From positions 135,123,558-135,187,557 of the forward strand of contig NC_037669.1 in assembly GCF_003255815.1 (NCBI RefSeq): a stretch of 64,000 nt of DNA. Direction: 5' to 3'. The translations under genes were made by a program, and so were the position numbers. Numbering within the stretch: position 1 is the first letter of the stretch; the number at the start of each line of letters is the position of its first letter. Source of the DNA: Theropithecus gelada. Lineage: Eukaryota; Chordata; Mammalia; Primates; Cercopithecidae. The notes under the pieces were generated by a model. It made no database searches and had not been told where the DNA came from. It was given only the letters and a program-made list of their open reading frames with translations. Shown here one piece after another: positions 24,153 to 36,444 of the stretch.

Positions 24153-24460
24153 GCTGGTGGCTCACGCCTGTAATCCCAGCACTTTGGGAGGCCGAGGCAG
24201 GTGGATCACCTGAGGTCAGGAGTTCGAAACCAGCCTGGCCAACATGGCAAAACCCTGTCACTACTAAAAATACAAAAATTAGCCGAGGGTGGTGGCATGT
24301 ACCTGTAGTCCCAGCTACTCTGGAGGCTGAGGCAGGAGAATAGCTTGAACCTGGGAGGCAGAGGTTGCAGTGAGTAATCATGCCACTGCACTCCAGCCTG
24401 GATAACAGAGCAAGACTCCATCTCAAAAAACAAAAAACAAACAAACAAACAAAAAACAAC
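24153..24460 (+). repeat. AluS-type SINE
   Basis: Dimeric Alu with both arms, an A-rich mid-linker, and a (CAAA)n tail at about 24425-24460. The first few bases of the 5' end are missing. The CCAGCCTGGCCAACATGG block suggests AluS. It directly abuts an antisense L1M element. On the gene's strand it lies antisense. Confidence 0.9.
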
Positions 24461-24465
24461 CTAAA

Positions 24466-25615
24466 AAACTTTTTATTTTGAAATAAATATAAATTTACAG
24501 AAAGTTGCAAAGAAATGTGTAGGGAGTTCCTATTCAACCTTAACGCCACCTCACTTCTTCCCTTGTTGACGTTTTGTATAACTGTAGCACACTGTCAAAA
24601 CTAGAAAATTGCATCGGTAAAATCCACAGAACTCACTCCGATTTTACCAATTGTATACACACTCGTGTGTGTGTGTGTGTGTATGTATAGTTCCATGCAA
24701 TTTTATCATAAATGTAGCTTCATTACGTATCAACACAATCAAAATACAGAATTGCTCTATTACCACAAAGTTGATCCCTGCAATTCCTTTATAGCCAAAC
24801 CTACCACTATCCCCACCATCCCTAATCCCTGGCCACCACTAATCTGTTCTCAACACTTATAATTTTGTTATTTCAAGAATGCTATATAAACAAAATCATA
24901 TCTTATGTAAACTTTTGAGACTATTTTCACTAAGCATAATTTAGCTGAGGTTCATTCAAGTTGTTACACATATTAATAATTTGCTTCCTTCTGTTGCTGA
25001 GTAGTATTACATGGTATGGACATAGGATGTTTTTCTTTCATCCATTGAAGGACATTTGGGTTGTTTCCAATTTTGGGCTATTATGACTATAGCTGCTATG
25101 AACATTTACATACAAGTATTTTTGAGAACATAGGTTATCATTTATTTGGGATAAATGCCCAAGAGTACAAATGTTGGGTCATGTGGTAAGTGCATCTTCA
25201 ATTTCAGAGGTAATTGCAAAATTATTTTCTAGAATGGCTGAACCATTTTATATTCCTACCAGCAGTGCTGAGAAAACTGGTTTCTTTGATCCATGTCAAC
25301 ACTTAGTATGGTCAGTCTTTTCAATTTTAGACATTCTAATAAATGTGTAGTTGTATTTAATTGTAGTTTTGCATTTTCCTGATGGCTAATGATGTTGAAC
25401 ATTTTTTTCATGTACTTATTTGCCATCTATATTTCATCTTTGGTTAAATTTCTACCAATATCTTTTGCCCATTTTTTTAATTGAATTTTTTTAATATAGA
25501 ATTTTGGGAGTTATTTATTCTACATATAAATCCTTTGTTGGATATGTGATTTGCAAGTATTTTCTCCCAGTCTGTACTGTAGCTTTTTATCCTTTTTAAC
25601 AGGTCTTTCACAGAG

Positions 25616-25652
<37 letters not shown>

Positions 25653-26140
25653 GACAGGGTCTTGCAATGTTGTCCACACTGGAGTGCAGTGGCTGCTCAC
25701 GGGTATGATCATAGAGCATGGCAGCCTCAAACTCCTGGGATTAAGCAATCCTCCCACCTCAGCTTCCTGAGTAGCTGGGACTATAGGCACGTGCTACTAC
25801 ACTCTGTAAAAGTTCTTAAATTTTACTGAGATCCAATTTATCAATTTTCCCTTTTAGGTATGATGATTTTAGTTCAAGTTTAAGAACTCTTTGCCTAATC
25901 CTAGGCCCCAAAGATTTTTTTTTTCCCTAAAAGTTTCATATTTTCTATTTAAGTCTGTGGTTAATCCAATGAGTTAGTTTTTGTAAAAAGTACGCACTTT
26001 AGGACAAGGCTCTCTTTTTTTTAACCTAAGGATATTCAATTGTTCCAGCATCATTTGTTGAAGAGGCTATTCTTCCTCCACTGAATTGCCTGTGTGTCCT
26101 TATCAAAAATCAGTTGAGTATATTTTTCTGGTCTAATTAT
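24466..26140 (-). mobile_element. L1M element, antisense, interrupted by an Alu-type monomer
   Basis: Reverse complement of an old L1: the 3' UTR portion (ACAGAAAGTTGCAAAGAAAT at 24497 on), then ORF2 C-terminal sequence with GAGTAGTATTACATGGTATG, GAAGGACATTTGGGTTG, GGATATGTGATTTGCAAG and GTTCCAGCATCATTTGTTGA. A (TG)n tract is at 24665-24681. The monomer at 25620-25806 splits it at the CAGAGCAAA block, and the L1 resumes at AAAAGTTCTTAAATTTTA. Confidence 0.85.
25620..25806 (-). repeat. Free left Alu monomer-like (FLAM/AluJ) SINE, antisense
   Basis: A long T-run (about 31 Ts, 25620-25650) is followed by antisense 7SL-derived sequence: GGGTCTTGCAATGTTGTCC, TGGAGTGCAGTGGCTGC, AACTCCTGGGATTAAGC and GTAGCTGGGACTATAGGC. 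It stops after one arm. It lies inside an antisense L1M. Confidence 0.85.
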
Positions 26141-26349
26141 GTAGATTTTTAAAAAACTACATGTGAAAACCCTTTTTGTTACTTTATTTAGGAGAAAAGC
26201 TATAAACCCATTACAATGAAACATTCGGCAATAGAAATGAGAAACGAATATGATAGGAAAAACACAGACTTTAGAATAAAAAAGAATAGTTATAGCTAAC
26301 ATATCTTGCTTCCTTATTCTGCTAGGCATATGGGGGGTGTGTGTGTGTA

Positions 26350-26460
26350 TATGTGAGTTCTCATTGTATAAATGAGGACACTGAAGTCTCAGGTTTTTTT
26401 TAAGTGGCAGAGTCAGGATACAAACTTTGGCTGACTCTTAGAGACCTGCTCTTAGGATGC
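26350..26460 (-). repeat. MIR SINE, antisense
   Basis: TGTATAAATGAGGACACTGA, AAGTGGCAGAGTCAGGATA and GACTCTTAGAGACCTGCTCT follow the reversed MIR core. A (GT)n stretch borders it at 26336-26349. Confidence 0.7.
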
Positions 26461-26869
26461 CTATATATCTTTATGTATTAAGAATTCAAGCTGCAGCACA
26501 GAGGCCAGCATGGTTGAGCGCAGATATATTGGCTTGTGTGCCCTTCTCCAGGCATGGTGGTAAGTCTGTACAAGGGCAACGCCATCAAGGATCCTACGTT
26601 CCCCTCCAAATTTTTCCTGATTTCTGCCAAGAGTTCTAACATTCCTGACTCTGAATAGTGTTTGTTTAACAAATTTAAGTAAAAGACGAATTCAATAATA
26701 AAGACAACTAGAAAAAAACATTAACAGGTTAGGATTAAGAGTGACTGTTAAAGTGTTCTTCAGCTATAATTCACATCGTCCTAATCATTTTTGTGAATAT
26801 CAAATAAATTATAACATTTACAAATTTTTGTATGTTAAAATGTTCATTTCACTGTTTATCCACACTAGT

Positions 26870-27095
26870 CATCTCCAATAGAAATATATATAATGCAAAC
26901 CACACATATAATTTTAAATTTCCAGTAGCCATATTAAAAATATAAGAAGAAACACAAAAATTAATTTTAATAGTGTATTTTATTTCATTCCACATATCCA
27001 AAATGTTATTTCAACAAAAGGCTATATCCACATTTCAAGTGCTCAATAGCCCCATGTGGTTGGTGGCTAACCTATGGGAAAGCAAAGGTCTGCCT
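26870..27095. mobile_element. Ancient DNA-transposon-like repeat (hAT-type suspected)
   Basis: The blocks CCAATAGAAATATATATAAT, AATTTCCAGTAGCCATATTA, TTTCAAGTGCTCAATAGCC and CATGTGGTTGGTGGCTA belong to a common mammalian interspersed repeat with short inverted ends. I do not fix the family name or orientation. Confidence 0.5.
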
Positions 27096-27689
27096 GCTTC
27101 TTAGGCTCCTGGTCATCTTTTCATGTAAGTGGGATATAGTTCCTCAAGTTTTACTAGAATTATCCTTTAAAAACATTACATTCAATTTATTTTTTCTATA
27201 CTTAAGATATAGATTATTTGCTTAAAATTTTATGCTACAAAATTGGCATGTTTATGTAGTTACTAGGATTGCTGTTAAATTTAAAATGTGTTCAAATTGA
27301 TCAAAGAAACTGTAAAAAGGCAAGCATCAGCACCTTTCAAGTTTTACATGTATTTGCACATATTTGTACATCCATGCCCTGGAAATTTGACTGTTCTGAT
27401 AGCACTAAGAAGAAAGTTTTTTTAAAGGTGAAAAAAGCTCTTATAATAATATAGCTTCAGTTTGACACACCCCATCTGTTGTGTTCACCAAGCTCTTGCT
27501 TGGGAATTGAATATACTTTCCTCGTGTGTGCATTTCCACCTTAGAGCTTCTGTCATCACCATTGTGTAACTTCTAAACAAGGTCCTTCAGCTTCTGAGGC
27601 AAAGTGGTATACTATAATGGTAAATATAAAAGTCAAGGGTTGAAAACTAACTCGTATTTCTTCATGTTCAATAAAATATAAAATGTAAC

Positions 27690-28195
27690 ACTCGCAAATG
27701 AAAAGCAAAATGGGCATATACTTTGATTCTGCAATTCCACTTCTAGGAATTCACTATGTTAAAGAAAAAAACAGGATAAAATAATAAATATGCATGTATA
27801 AAGATGTTCAGTGAAGCCTTATTTACAATAGCAAAACTGTGATCAACCTAAATGTCCAGGAATAGAAAATTAGTTAAATAAAATACATGCCTATAATAAA
27901 ATACTGTCAACGTAGTTAATTGGCATGACTATATTTTCATGATATATTTTAAGTGTGTATATATATGTATATATACGCACAGAAAAGAGTTTAGAAAACT
28001 CTGTATCAAAATGTTAACAGCAGTTATCTCTGTGTCATGATATTATAGATGATTTATGTAAATTTTTCTTCTTTTTTGCCCCTCTTCTGTATTTTCTATG
28101 TTTTTATATTGTGGTTGTTTTATGTTTATGATTGCAACAATCCTTATATCCTTTTGAATTTGGGAAAAACTAATTATTAAGTGTTTATATTTTCC
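27690..28195 (+). mobile_element. HAL1/L1M 3' end, sense
   Basis: The order TTCTGCAATTCCACTTCTAG, TTATTTACAATAGCAAAAC, AACCTAAATGTCCAGGAAT, AAAATGTTAACAGCAGTTAT and a final TTTTTCTTCTTTTTTGCCCC is that of an old L1 C-terminal ORF2 plus 3' UTR. Confidence 0.7.
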
Positions 28196-28464
28196 TCTTG
28201 TAAATTCAATAAAAAACTTTCAAACTGATTTTTAAAATCCAATTTGAAATTGTACTACTGATAATAGCCTACATTAAATTTGCTCTTGGTTTTCAGGCAA
28301 GTGTAGCTAATGAATGAAGCCTCTCCTCCCTTTCCAGATTATAGAATATGTAAGCACTACTAAGAAATCTTAGAGGATACTCAGAGGTTCCAAAACCTAA
28401 TATAAATATTATCAGGAATCTGACTATGAAAATGTGAGTGTACTTTAACTTCCACTTCAATTCC

Positions 28465-28765
28465 ACAAAGTTCACTGAGCACCTACTATGTGACAGGTTC
28501 AATTCTCTTAAAACACTAGTAATATAGCATTCAGCAAAACAATCAAAATTCCTGTTTTCACTGAGATTACAACCAGTAGGAGGAGACTGGCAGTAAACAC
28601 ATAAATCAATAAATGAATATTTCTGGTAGTAGTAAATATTATTAAAAATCAAAGAGAAAATCAGGATAGAGAAGGACTATAAAGGAAGACAACTTTAACT
28701 AGGGCAGTCAGCAAAGATGTTTTTGAGGAGGTGGCATATGAACTGAGACTTTCAATTACAAGAAG
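28465..28765 (-). repeat. L2 LINE 3' end, antisense
   Basis: Reverse complement of the L2 3' region: CACTGAGCACCTACTATGTG, GACAGGTTCAATTCTCTTAA, CAAAATTCCTGTTTTCACTG, GCAGTAAACACATAAATCAA, and GGGCAGTCAGCAAAGATGTT further on. A minus-strand open frame of 119 codons over this repeat is not considered a gene. Confidence 0.8.
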
Positions 28766-29224
28766 GGACAGCTACTTGTTTGGGAGACCCTTAGTCAATT
28801 TCCCCTGCATGAATCTGAAGGGCCTCCCTCTTTTCACATATTGCACAGTCATGGCCACAGGTCACATGCAGGGAGAATAAAGTGAGTGAAGCTTTCTGAG
28901 AGAGGAGGGTTGTTCCTCTACACAGAGGGGGCGTCAGTGTCTCCTTTTTTGTTATTTTTCTAAGATTGTGATACACTGCAGTATATAACTGATATAACTG
29001 TTCCGAGCTATGTGGTTTAATTAACAGTCCTAAAATGGATAGTTGCCTTAAAAGTTTCCTGAAAAAGAAAATATGGATTACAGAAAATATTAATAATGCA
29101 ACACAAATGAAAACAAAGCATTAGAGTTGATGTCTCTGCAAGTCTAGCATGATTGAATTCACAACTATTGATATTATGAGGTAAGTATTCTATAAGATGT
29201 GACAAGACACTCAAAAATGAGAAA

Positions 29225-29530
29225 ATTACCAAGACGACTATTTTACACGTACATTCATATCTTTTATATGAATACCTCATTACAAAGAATAAAATGAAAG
29301 AGACTGACAATACTAAGTGTTGGCAAAGATATGCAACAACTAGAGCTCTCATACACTGCTGGTAAAAATGTGAAAGGAATAACCACTTTGGAAAAGCCTT
29401 GGGTAGTTTCTTAAAATGTTGAATATACCCTACTATACAATTCAGCCATTCCACTCCTAGGTATTCACCCAAAAATGAACAAAAACATATATCCAAAAAA
29501 AGACACATACGAATGTTCAAATAATGGAAA
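29225..29530 (+). mobile_element. Old L1M/HAL1 fragment, sense
   Basis: AAGTGTTGGCAAAGATATGC, CTCTCATACACTGCTGGTAA, CAGCCATTCCACTCCTAGGT and TTCACCCAAAAATGAACAA match the C-terminal region of old L1 ORF2. Confidence 0.7.
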
Positions 29531-29713
29531 TGATGCATAATATATAGTATATTTACAAAATGAAATACAATTATGTAAAGTATATCTATATTATTAACTG
29601 TGGCAGAAGCAAGATTCCTCTGGCACAGATATGCAGATACTGGAAGTTAAAAGTCAGCAGAAGAACACTAAAGGTCCAAAGAATATGACTAGAACACTCT
29701 CAGTGTCTGTTCC

Positions 29714-30007
29714 TTTTTTTTTTTTTTTTGAGACAGAGTCTTGCGCTGTCACCCAGGCTGGAGTACAGTGGTGCAATCTCTGCTCACCATAAGTTCTGCC
29801 TCCCAGGTTCATGCCATTCTCCTGCCTCAGCCTCCCAAGTAGCTGGGACTACAGGCACCCACCACCACGCCCAGTTAATTTTTTGTATTTTTAGTAGAGA
29901 CAGGGTTTTATCCTGTTAGCCAGGATGGTCTCGATCTCCTGACTTCGTGATCCGCCCGTCTCAGCCTCCCAAAGTGCTGGGATTACAGGCGTGAGCCACG
30001 CCTGGCC
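29714..30007 (-). repeat. AluY/S-type SINE, antisense
   Basis: T-run at 29714-29729 followed by a complete antisense Alu ending GAGCCACGCCTGGCC. The CTCGATCTCCTGACTTCGTG block is typical of younger Alus. It is followed within 33 bases by another Alu in the same orientation. Confidence 0.9.
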
Positions 30008-30039
30008 TGCTCCATTTAATAATGTAGATATCCCCTTTG

Positions 30040-30318
30040 TTTTTTTTTTTTTTTTGAGCTAGTCTCACTCTGTCACCCAGGCTGGAGTGCAGTGACATGT
30101 TCACTGCAACCTCCACTTCCCAGGTTCAAGCAATTCTCATGCCTCAGCCTCACAAGTAGCTGGGGTCACAGGTGTGCACCACCACACCCAGCTAATTTTT
30201 GTATTTTTAGTAGAGACAGGGCTTTGCCATGTTGCCCAGGCTGGTCTCAAACTCTTGAGCTCAAGCTATTGACTTACCTCAGTTTCCCATAGTGCTAGGC
30301 ATGAACCACACTCGGCTT
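30040..30318 (-). repeat. AluS/J-type SINE, antisense
   Basis: T-run at 30040-30055, then a diverged antisense Alu (ACTCTTGAGCTCAAGCTATT rather than the younger form) ending CACACTCGGCTT. It is older than its neighbour at 29714-30007. Confidence 0.85.
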
Positions 30319-30489
30319 AATATAGACATACTTTTTACATGTTTGTTACAATATTCCTCTATTTGCCTACATTTAATTATTAAAGTTAAATTTCAAATTT
30401 AAAAGCATATTGTCATATAAAATGTATTTCTGAAGGCACATATTATATAACAAAATTGTTGGTAAGTGAAATTAAAGTTTCACGGTTTA

Positions 30490-32125
30490 ACATGATTTTT
30501 TCCCAACATTTAACTATGAAAGTTTTAAAACATATAGAGAAGTTAAAATAATTGTATACTGGACACAAATATACACACTACTTAGATTCTACAATTAATA
30601 TTTTACTATATTTGCTTTATCATGTAATTATATATCTATCAAACCCTTTATACATCCATCAATCCATCCTATGAATATCAAGGTAAGTTGCACACATAAA
30701 TATACTTCTCTCCTAAACATTTCATCATAGAGATAGAGTTCAACATTTGGATATATTTCTTTTCGAGTAAATTTACCTACAGAAATGTACAAATCTCAAA
30801 TGCACCAATAGATGAGTTTTGGGAAATGCATCGACCTGTGTAATGCAAATCCCTATCAAAACATAAAGAATTACTATCATCAAAGAAAGTGCCTTTGTGC
30901 TTTTCCAGTCAATCCTATCCTCTATGGCAACCACTGTTCTGTTGTTCTGTTTCTTCCCCTCTGTAGATTAGTTTTGCCTGTTTCTAGAACATTGTATAAA
31001 TGAAATAATACAATATGTATTATTTGTGTAAGGCTACTTTCAAGTAGCATAATATTTTTGAGGATTATCCATGCTACTACATTATCTGCAGTTCATTACA
31101 TATTCCACTGAATATATCCAACTGTTTTCTTTTAGAGAACCCATTCTACTACTGATGTACTCCTGAGCTTTTTGCAGTTTTAGGATATTTTGAATTAAGC
31201 TTGAATAAAGTTGCTGAATATTCTCATATAAGTATCTTGTGGACATATGTTTTCACGTTTCTTGGGTAAATACCAAAGGGTGGAATTTCAGGGTCTTTGG
31301 ATAAATGTATATTTAGCTTAATGGGAAACTGTCAGATCTTTTCTCTAAGTGGCTGTAGCATTTTACATTCTCACAAATTTGTACAAGGATTCCAGTACTC
31401 TACTTAGTAACATCTGCTGCCATCAGACCGTTTCATTTTAGCCAATCAGACGAGCTAATAATGTTGAGAACATTTTTGTGTCTTTATTAGCCATTTATGT
31501 ATCTTCCTGTGTAAAGTGTCTGTTCAGATCTTTTGGTCATTTTTGATTGAATACTTTTATTATTGACTTGTAGGCATTCTTTATGTAACTTGGACAACAG
31601 TTCTTTGTCACACATTTTGTAAATATTTTCTCTGTGATTTAACTATTCATTTTCGTACTGATAGCTTCTGATGAACAGATGTTTTAATGATGATAAAATC
31701 TAATTCACCAATTTTCATTTTTTTATAGTTCTTACTTCTATGTCCTATCCATAAAATCTTCATTTACCATCAAGTCATGAAGATATTTTGTTACGTTTCT
31801 TCTAGTAGTTTTATAATTTTATCCTTTGCATTTAGGTTATGATTTATCCTAAATTAATTCTCATGTATGGTGTGAGGCAGAAGTTGAGGTATATTTTTCT
31901 ACATGGGTATTCAGTTGTTCTAGCACAATTTGTTGAAAGACTTTCTTTTTCTCATTGGATTGTTTTGGTGTCTTTGTCAAAAGTCAATTGATTATATAAG
32001 TAGGGTCATTTATCAGGCTATCTTGTTCCATTCATCTTCGTTGATCCATATGCCAGCACTATACTGATTTGATTACTGCATAAATCTTAGATGATGTTTA
32101 AAATGCCATCTTTTGGATTGTTTGA
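30490..32125 (-). mobile_element. L1M element, antisense
   Basis: Reverse complement of an old L1 3' UTR (ACATATAGAGAAGTTAAAAT, TACTTAGATTCTACAATTAA, GGCAACCACTGTTCTG) running into ORF2 (GGACATATGTTTTCACG, TGTAAAGTGTCTGTTCAGAT, GTTCTAGCACAATTTGTTGA, GTTGATCCATATGCCAG). Confidence 0.8.
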
Positions 32126-32559
32126 ATACTTTTTAAAGAGTTATCTTTTAAATTATGTATTAGCTTTTTAGCTACATGTTTCTGTATTTAATTTTTTAGT
32201 AGTTGCTCTAGAAATTATACTATACTACTTAATTTATTGGTTTAAATATTCTACCATGTCACATAAAATACAAATATAGTGTAACCAAATGAATCCATTT
32301 ATCCACCTCTCCAACCTTTAGACTCTAATTGTCATGTTACATTGACACACTTTATAAGCCCTACAAAATAATAATGCTTGCTTTAAATAAGCATGTGAGT
32401 TTTAAAAAATTTAAAAGAAAAGGAGTCTTTTATATTTACTCATATTTGTCACTTATGGTGCATTTTATTCTTTCCCGAGGATGCTGGGGCTCCATTCAGT
32501 TTTTTTCAATGTTTATCTCTCTCTTTAAATTGAATAATTTCTATTGATTTATTTTAAAA

Positions 32560-33240
32560 TTCACTGATTCTTTTTTCTGTAAATGCAATATGCTATAAAA
32601 GTCCATCCAGTGAAATTTTATTTCAGACACCATATTTTTCAATTCTTGAATTTCTCACTTTTTAATAGTTGCTTACTCAGATTTTCTTTTTATTCCTTAC
32701 TAGCATATTTTCCTTTATATCCTTGAGCACTGTTATGATAGCTAATTTGAAATCCTGGCCAGCTAATTATATCATCTGAGTCAACCAGTCTCTACTCTTT
32801 TGGTTATGAGTAATTTTGGATTGTATACTAAACATTGTGGGTGTTATGTTACAGAGACTCTGGATTCTTATGTTCTTGCAAAGAGTATTTATTTTTTCTT
32901 GCATTGTTTTAACAAGGAGTTAATCTAGCTAAACTTCAAGTGTTAAATCTGTTTCCCGTAGGGTAGGTGACAGCTAAAATATCAATTACTTTAGTTTCAG
33001 ATGGACTATTTAGCATCTTCCTTGAGCACATTATTTCAGGGATAAGCCTGAGATTTGGAAAGAGTTTATATGCAAAATTTGAGCTCTGTTTCTCTGGCTT
33101 TCACTTCTCTGGGATATCCCTTTACTTCTCAGAGAGTGAGGTTGCCTTGATCTCTATCCTCTAGTCTACAATTTTCTATCAGATTTTTAGCTTCTTTGCA
33201 TGGAGCAAACTGTGTCCTGCTCTCAGTCCGATATCCTTAA
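32560..33240 (-). repeat. Possible old L1M segment, antisense
   Basis: Blocks such as TAATTTTGGATTGTATACT, CATTGTGGGTGTTATGTTAC and GAGACTCTGGATTCTTATG recur in ancient mammalian repeats that I associate with L1M elements. The assignment is tentative. Confidence 0.35.
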
Positions 33241-33314
33241 AAAGAAAAAATTCACTCACTGCCATGCATTTCTTTCAACATTAAAAACAAAAAACAAAAA
33301 ACAAACAAAAAAAA

Positions 33315-33775
33315 CCTTTAATGGGCTATTTTTTAGAACAGTTTTAGGTTCACAGGAAATTTGAGCAGAAAGTATGGAGAATTCCCATATCCCCCTCTCT
33401 CCACACACGCAAATCCTCCCCAACAATGGACACCCTTCAGGAGAGTAGTACTTGTTACAATTGATGAATCAACATTATTATTACTACCCAAAATTTATAG
33501 TTTACATTAGGGTTCATTCTTTGTGTTGTACATTCTATGAACTTTGACAAATGTATAATGACATGTCTCCACTACTGTAGTATTATACAGATTAGTTTCA
33601 CTGCCCTAAAAATCTTCTTTTCTCTTCTCATTTATCCTCTGCCTGGAACTCGTGGCAACCACTGATTGTTTAACTATTCCATAGTTTTATCTTTTCCAGA
33701 ACTTCATAGTTGGAATAATATAGTATGTAGCCTTTTCAAATGGGCATCTTTCACTTAGTATGTCTTCTTTTAATT
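33315..33775 (-). mobile_element. L1M 3' UTR, antisense
   Basis: GAACAGTTTTAGGTTCACAG, TTGAGCAGAAAGTATGGAGA, GTTTACATTAGGGTTCATTC, TTGTACATTCTATGAACTTT, ACAAATGTATAATGACATG and GGCAACCACTGATTGTTTAA match the reverse of an L1M 3' UTR. An (AAAC)n-like tract precedes it at 33285-33315. Confidence 0.8.
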
Positions 33776-34179
33776 TTTGATACTCCCTCCATTATGTGTT
33801 TGGTTTGGGTCACTCTTTACTGTCTTTAGGTAGCTATTTTTCTAGAATTTATAGTTGCTATCTATAAGAAGGCTGACCTAGTATGAGCTACTCACTCATT
33901 AAGAGAAGAGGAGTTTTAAAAACATAAATTAGTAGTTTTAACAGTAATGAACAGACTTCTGGCCATAGTTCAAGATAGATGTATCACAGCTTATCTTAGA
34001 TAAACCTATAATAATTAAATTTCAGAGTTGAAATAGATCTTAATGGTCATCTACTCTACAAAGTGATAACAAAGTTAATCCTAATTCCCATCAAATAAAA
34101 TGAAATACCATTATTTTATTACTTATGATGTACCATTTACCAAAAAGGGACAATTATATTCTAAATATATGTAACAAAC

Positions 34180-34355
34180 CTGTCAAGGCTGTTTCACTTA
34201 TAGATTTAATTTGTAGAAAAATTTCTCCTTTCAATGAAGTCCAGTTTTGGTAATTATCATACACTTCATTTTTAATACTGGTGAGCTCCCTTTTAGTAAA
34301 AGTAAGTAATGAAAGAGTCTTATTCCAGAAATATTTGTACTCTGACAATCTTTGA
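34180..34355 (-). CDS. Internal exon B of an unidentified coiled-coil protein gene
   Basis: A 176-bp internal exon on the minus strand. The acceptor has a long T-rich tract ending AAATTTGCAG before 34355. The donor is GACAG|GTTTGT after 34180. The first base (T) completes a Ser codon with AG left by the exon at 41374-41493. Then 58 codons follow in an open frame, and a final G passes to the exon at 20122-20307. The peptide reads QRLSEYKYFWNKTLSLLTF, TKRELTSIKNEVYDNYQNW, then TSLKGEIFLQIKSISETALT. It is charged with regular hydrophobic spacing and several aromatic residues. There is no repeat similarity, and the protein was not recognised. Confidence 0.75.
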
Positions 34356-34989
34356 CTGCAAATTTAAAAAAAAAAAGAAAAATAGGATTTTAAAAAATAG
34401 TAAGCATAATAAATTTCTCCAAAAATAGTTTTAGAGTGACCATATAATCTACTGTCTAATTGGAGACAATTTTGAAAGCAGAAGGTGGTATTCATATTAT
34501 GCTGAAACAACAAATAAACTAGGAATATCTCAGGTAAACTGAAGTGTATGGTCACTCTAACTCACTTCCATTTTGCCATTATTTTAACTACAAAGAAAGA
34601 CAGCTAACTACCTTCATACACATTTATTCTATTAATCCTTTTATATTCAACAGTAAGCATTTAGTGGAGAAAATTAGGTCAGAGCAATTTAGTCTTAGAT
34701 CCTAAATGAGAATCTTAACGTCTTATACAGCATTTGTCCCGCATACCATGGTTATATAGGCAGTGAAAAATCTGGGGTAATAATAAGTAAAACAATTCAA
34801 AGTGACTGATCCAGTGCATTTGCTTCATAAAATCTGACAGCTCAAAGTAATCACATTTTTATCATCTCAGTGATTTTATTCTGGTTTTAATTATCTTAAT
34901 AATCAAATAAAATACAGACACAGATTCGAGAGCAGCAAAAAGGTGATGACTGAAGCCATGAGAGTATGTCAATATTTGTTTCCCTGAGT

Positions 34990-35095
34990 ATAAGGCAGAG
35001 GTTATATCTATCTTGCTCATCACAGTCTCTCTAGCATCTAGCACAGTGCCTACTGCATAATATGTTTTCAACAAATATTGAATGAAAGAGTAAAT
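34990..35095 (+). repeat. L2 LINE 3' terminus, sense
   Basis: TAAGGCAGAGGTTATATCTA, TCTAGCATCTAGCACAGTG, CCTACTGCATAATATGTTTT and CAACAAATATTGAATGAAAG form the L2 3' end. Confidence 0.75.
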
Positions 35096-35099
35096 AAAA

Positions 35100-36375
35100 T
35101 AAATTCCTCCTCAGTTGGAGAAATGGAAAAATGAGAAGTGCTAGGGATAACACATTGGACAACACAAACATTTAAGCGACTGAAACTAAAAAGAATCCCT
35201 CAGAGGAGACTAGGGGGAACTCATCAGTGAGTCAGAAGATAAGCCAAAAGAATAATGTCAGAAAAGCCAGGGGATATGAATATTTTAAGAAAAATGTAGT
35301 GATCAGTGTTTAAGTCTGCAGAAAAGGGCTGAATAGAGTCCACTGTATCTGGGAGGCCTTTGGTAATTAGTAATTAGTAATTTGATGATCAGTAATGCCA
35401 CATAAATTCTTAGCATTGTCAAATTTGGGGAAATTCTTATTAAACTTTTCTCATACATAAGATTTTGTCATTTCAAGTTTTCTTGGAAAGCGATTAAATT
35501 GTCTTTGAAATAATGAAACTCATGGGTCAATTTATCTTAGATGGTCTGCCTGAAGTAGTGTATTATGATTTGCATGTTACATTCAATGATGTTAGTCATA
35601 TCTGTAAAATCAGTGTAAACTTAAATCTTTCTCCAATGTATCTGAATAATTAACTCCCTTACATTAGATTATCAAATAACCCAAGAACTTTAAAAAATTA
35701 TCTCTTTCTATTAATAAATTTGCTTTGATGTAATCAAAGAAGTTGTTACAGCTTGCTTCTTTAGGCCACAATAATTTCTATTGCTTAATTTGCTTATAAA
35801 TGCTTTTATTTAATTTTAAAAATCTATATATATCCAAATTAATGTAATTGCTTGCTTGTTTCATTAAAGCATTCTAAAGTATCTTTCCAAATGGCAATTA
35901 TAATGGTGTACTCCTACGTCAACTTTCCCTTACTCAGATCCTCCAAATGCCTGTGACTACTCCAATGGTATACTTACAACAGAAGAATCACAAAAAATAA
36001 TTAATTTTTTAAAAAGTGAGCGAGAGGAAAAACCTGAGTAGAAAGAGAATTTTTAACCAAATTACAACTCAATCATCTTGCTTTCACCAGAAGCCTTCTC
36101 AGAACCTTGGAAGGAAGTCCTAAGTGAGAGACTCTGAAACTTAAGCATCATCTGGTTCACAATAAATTTGCCTCTATTGGTAACCTTAACCTTTTCTGTG
36201 AAATAAGAGGCAAGAAAAACGGCTGCTAAGAGATGAATAGCACCAAGGAGCCTAAGCAGAATATTGAGGATTCCTCACTAAGGATTTAGTGTTTAACAAC
36301 CTGGAAGTAGGCATGAAGGCCAAAGGATTTAAGGGTAAATACAACTAAATGAATAGAGGTAAAAGGACTTGGAGT
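35100..36375. other. Intronic unique DNA
   Basis: No exon-like frame with splice sites and no confident repeat was recognised in this part of the intron between exons A and B. Confidence 0.45.
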
Positions 36376-36408
36376 GTTGGTAAACTCCTCTATGTAGAAA
36401 ATCCTAAA

Positions 36409-36410
<2 letters not shown>

Positions 36411-36442
<32 letters not shown>
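36411..36442 (+). repeat. (CA)16 microsatellite
   Basis: Perfect dinucleotide run of about 32 bases within the L1M element. It is likely to vary in length between individuals. Confidence 0.95.

Positions 36443-36444
<2 letters not shown>

Noticed and set aside
24088..24549. 153-codon minus-strand open frame
   Set aside because: It is the familiar antisense-Alu reading frame. No exon signals or transcript evidence are visible.
29017..29538. 173-codon minus-strand open frame
   Set aside because: It overlaps an old sense L1 fragment in antisense, the translation matches no family, and there are no splice signals in register.
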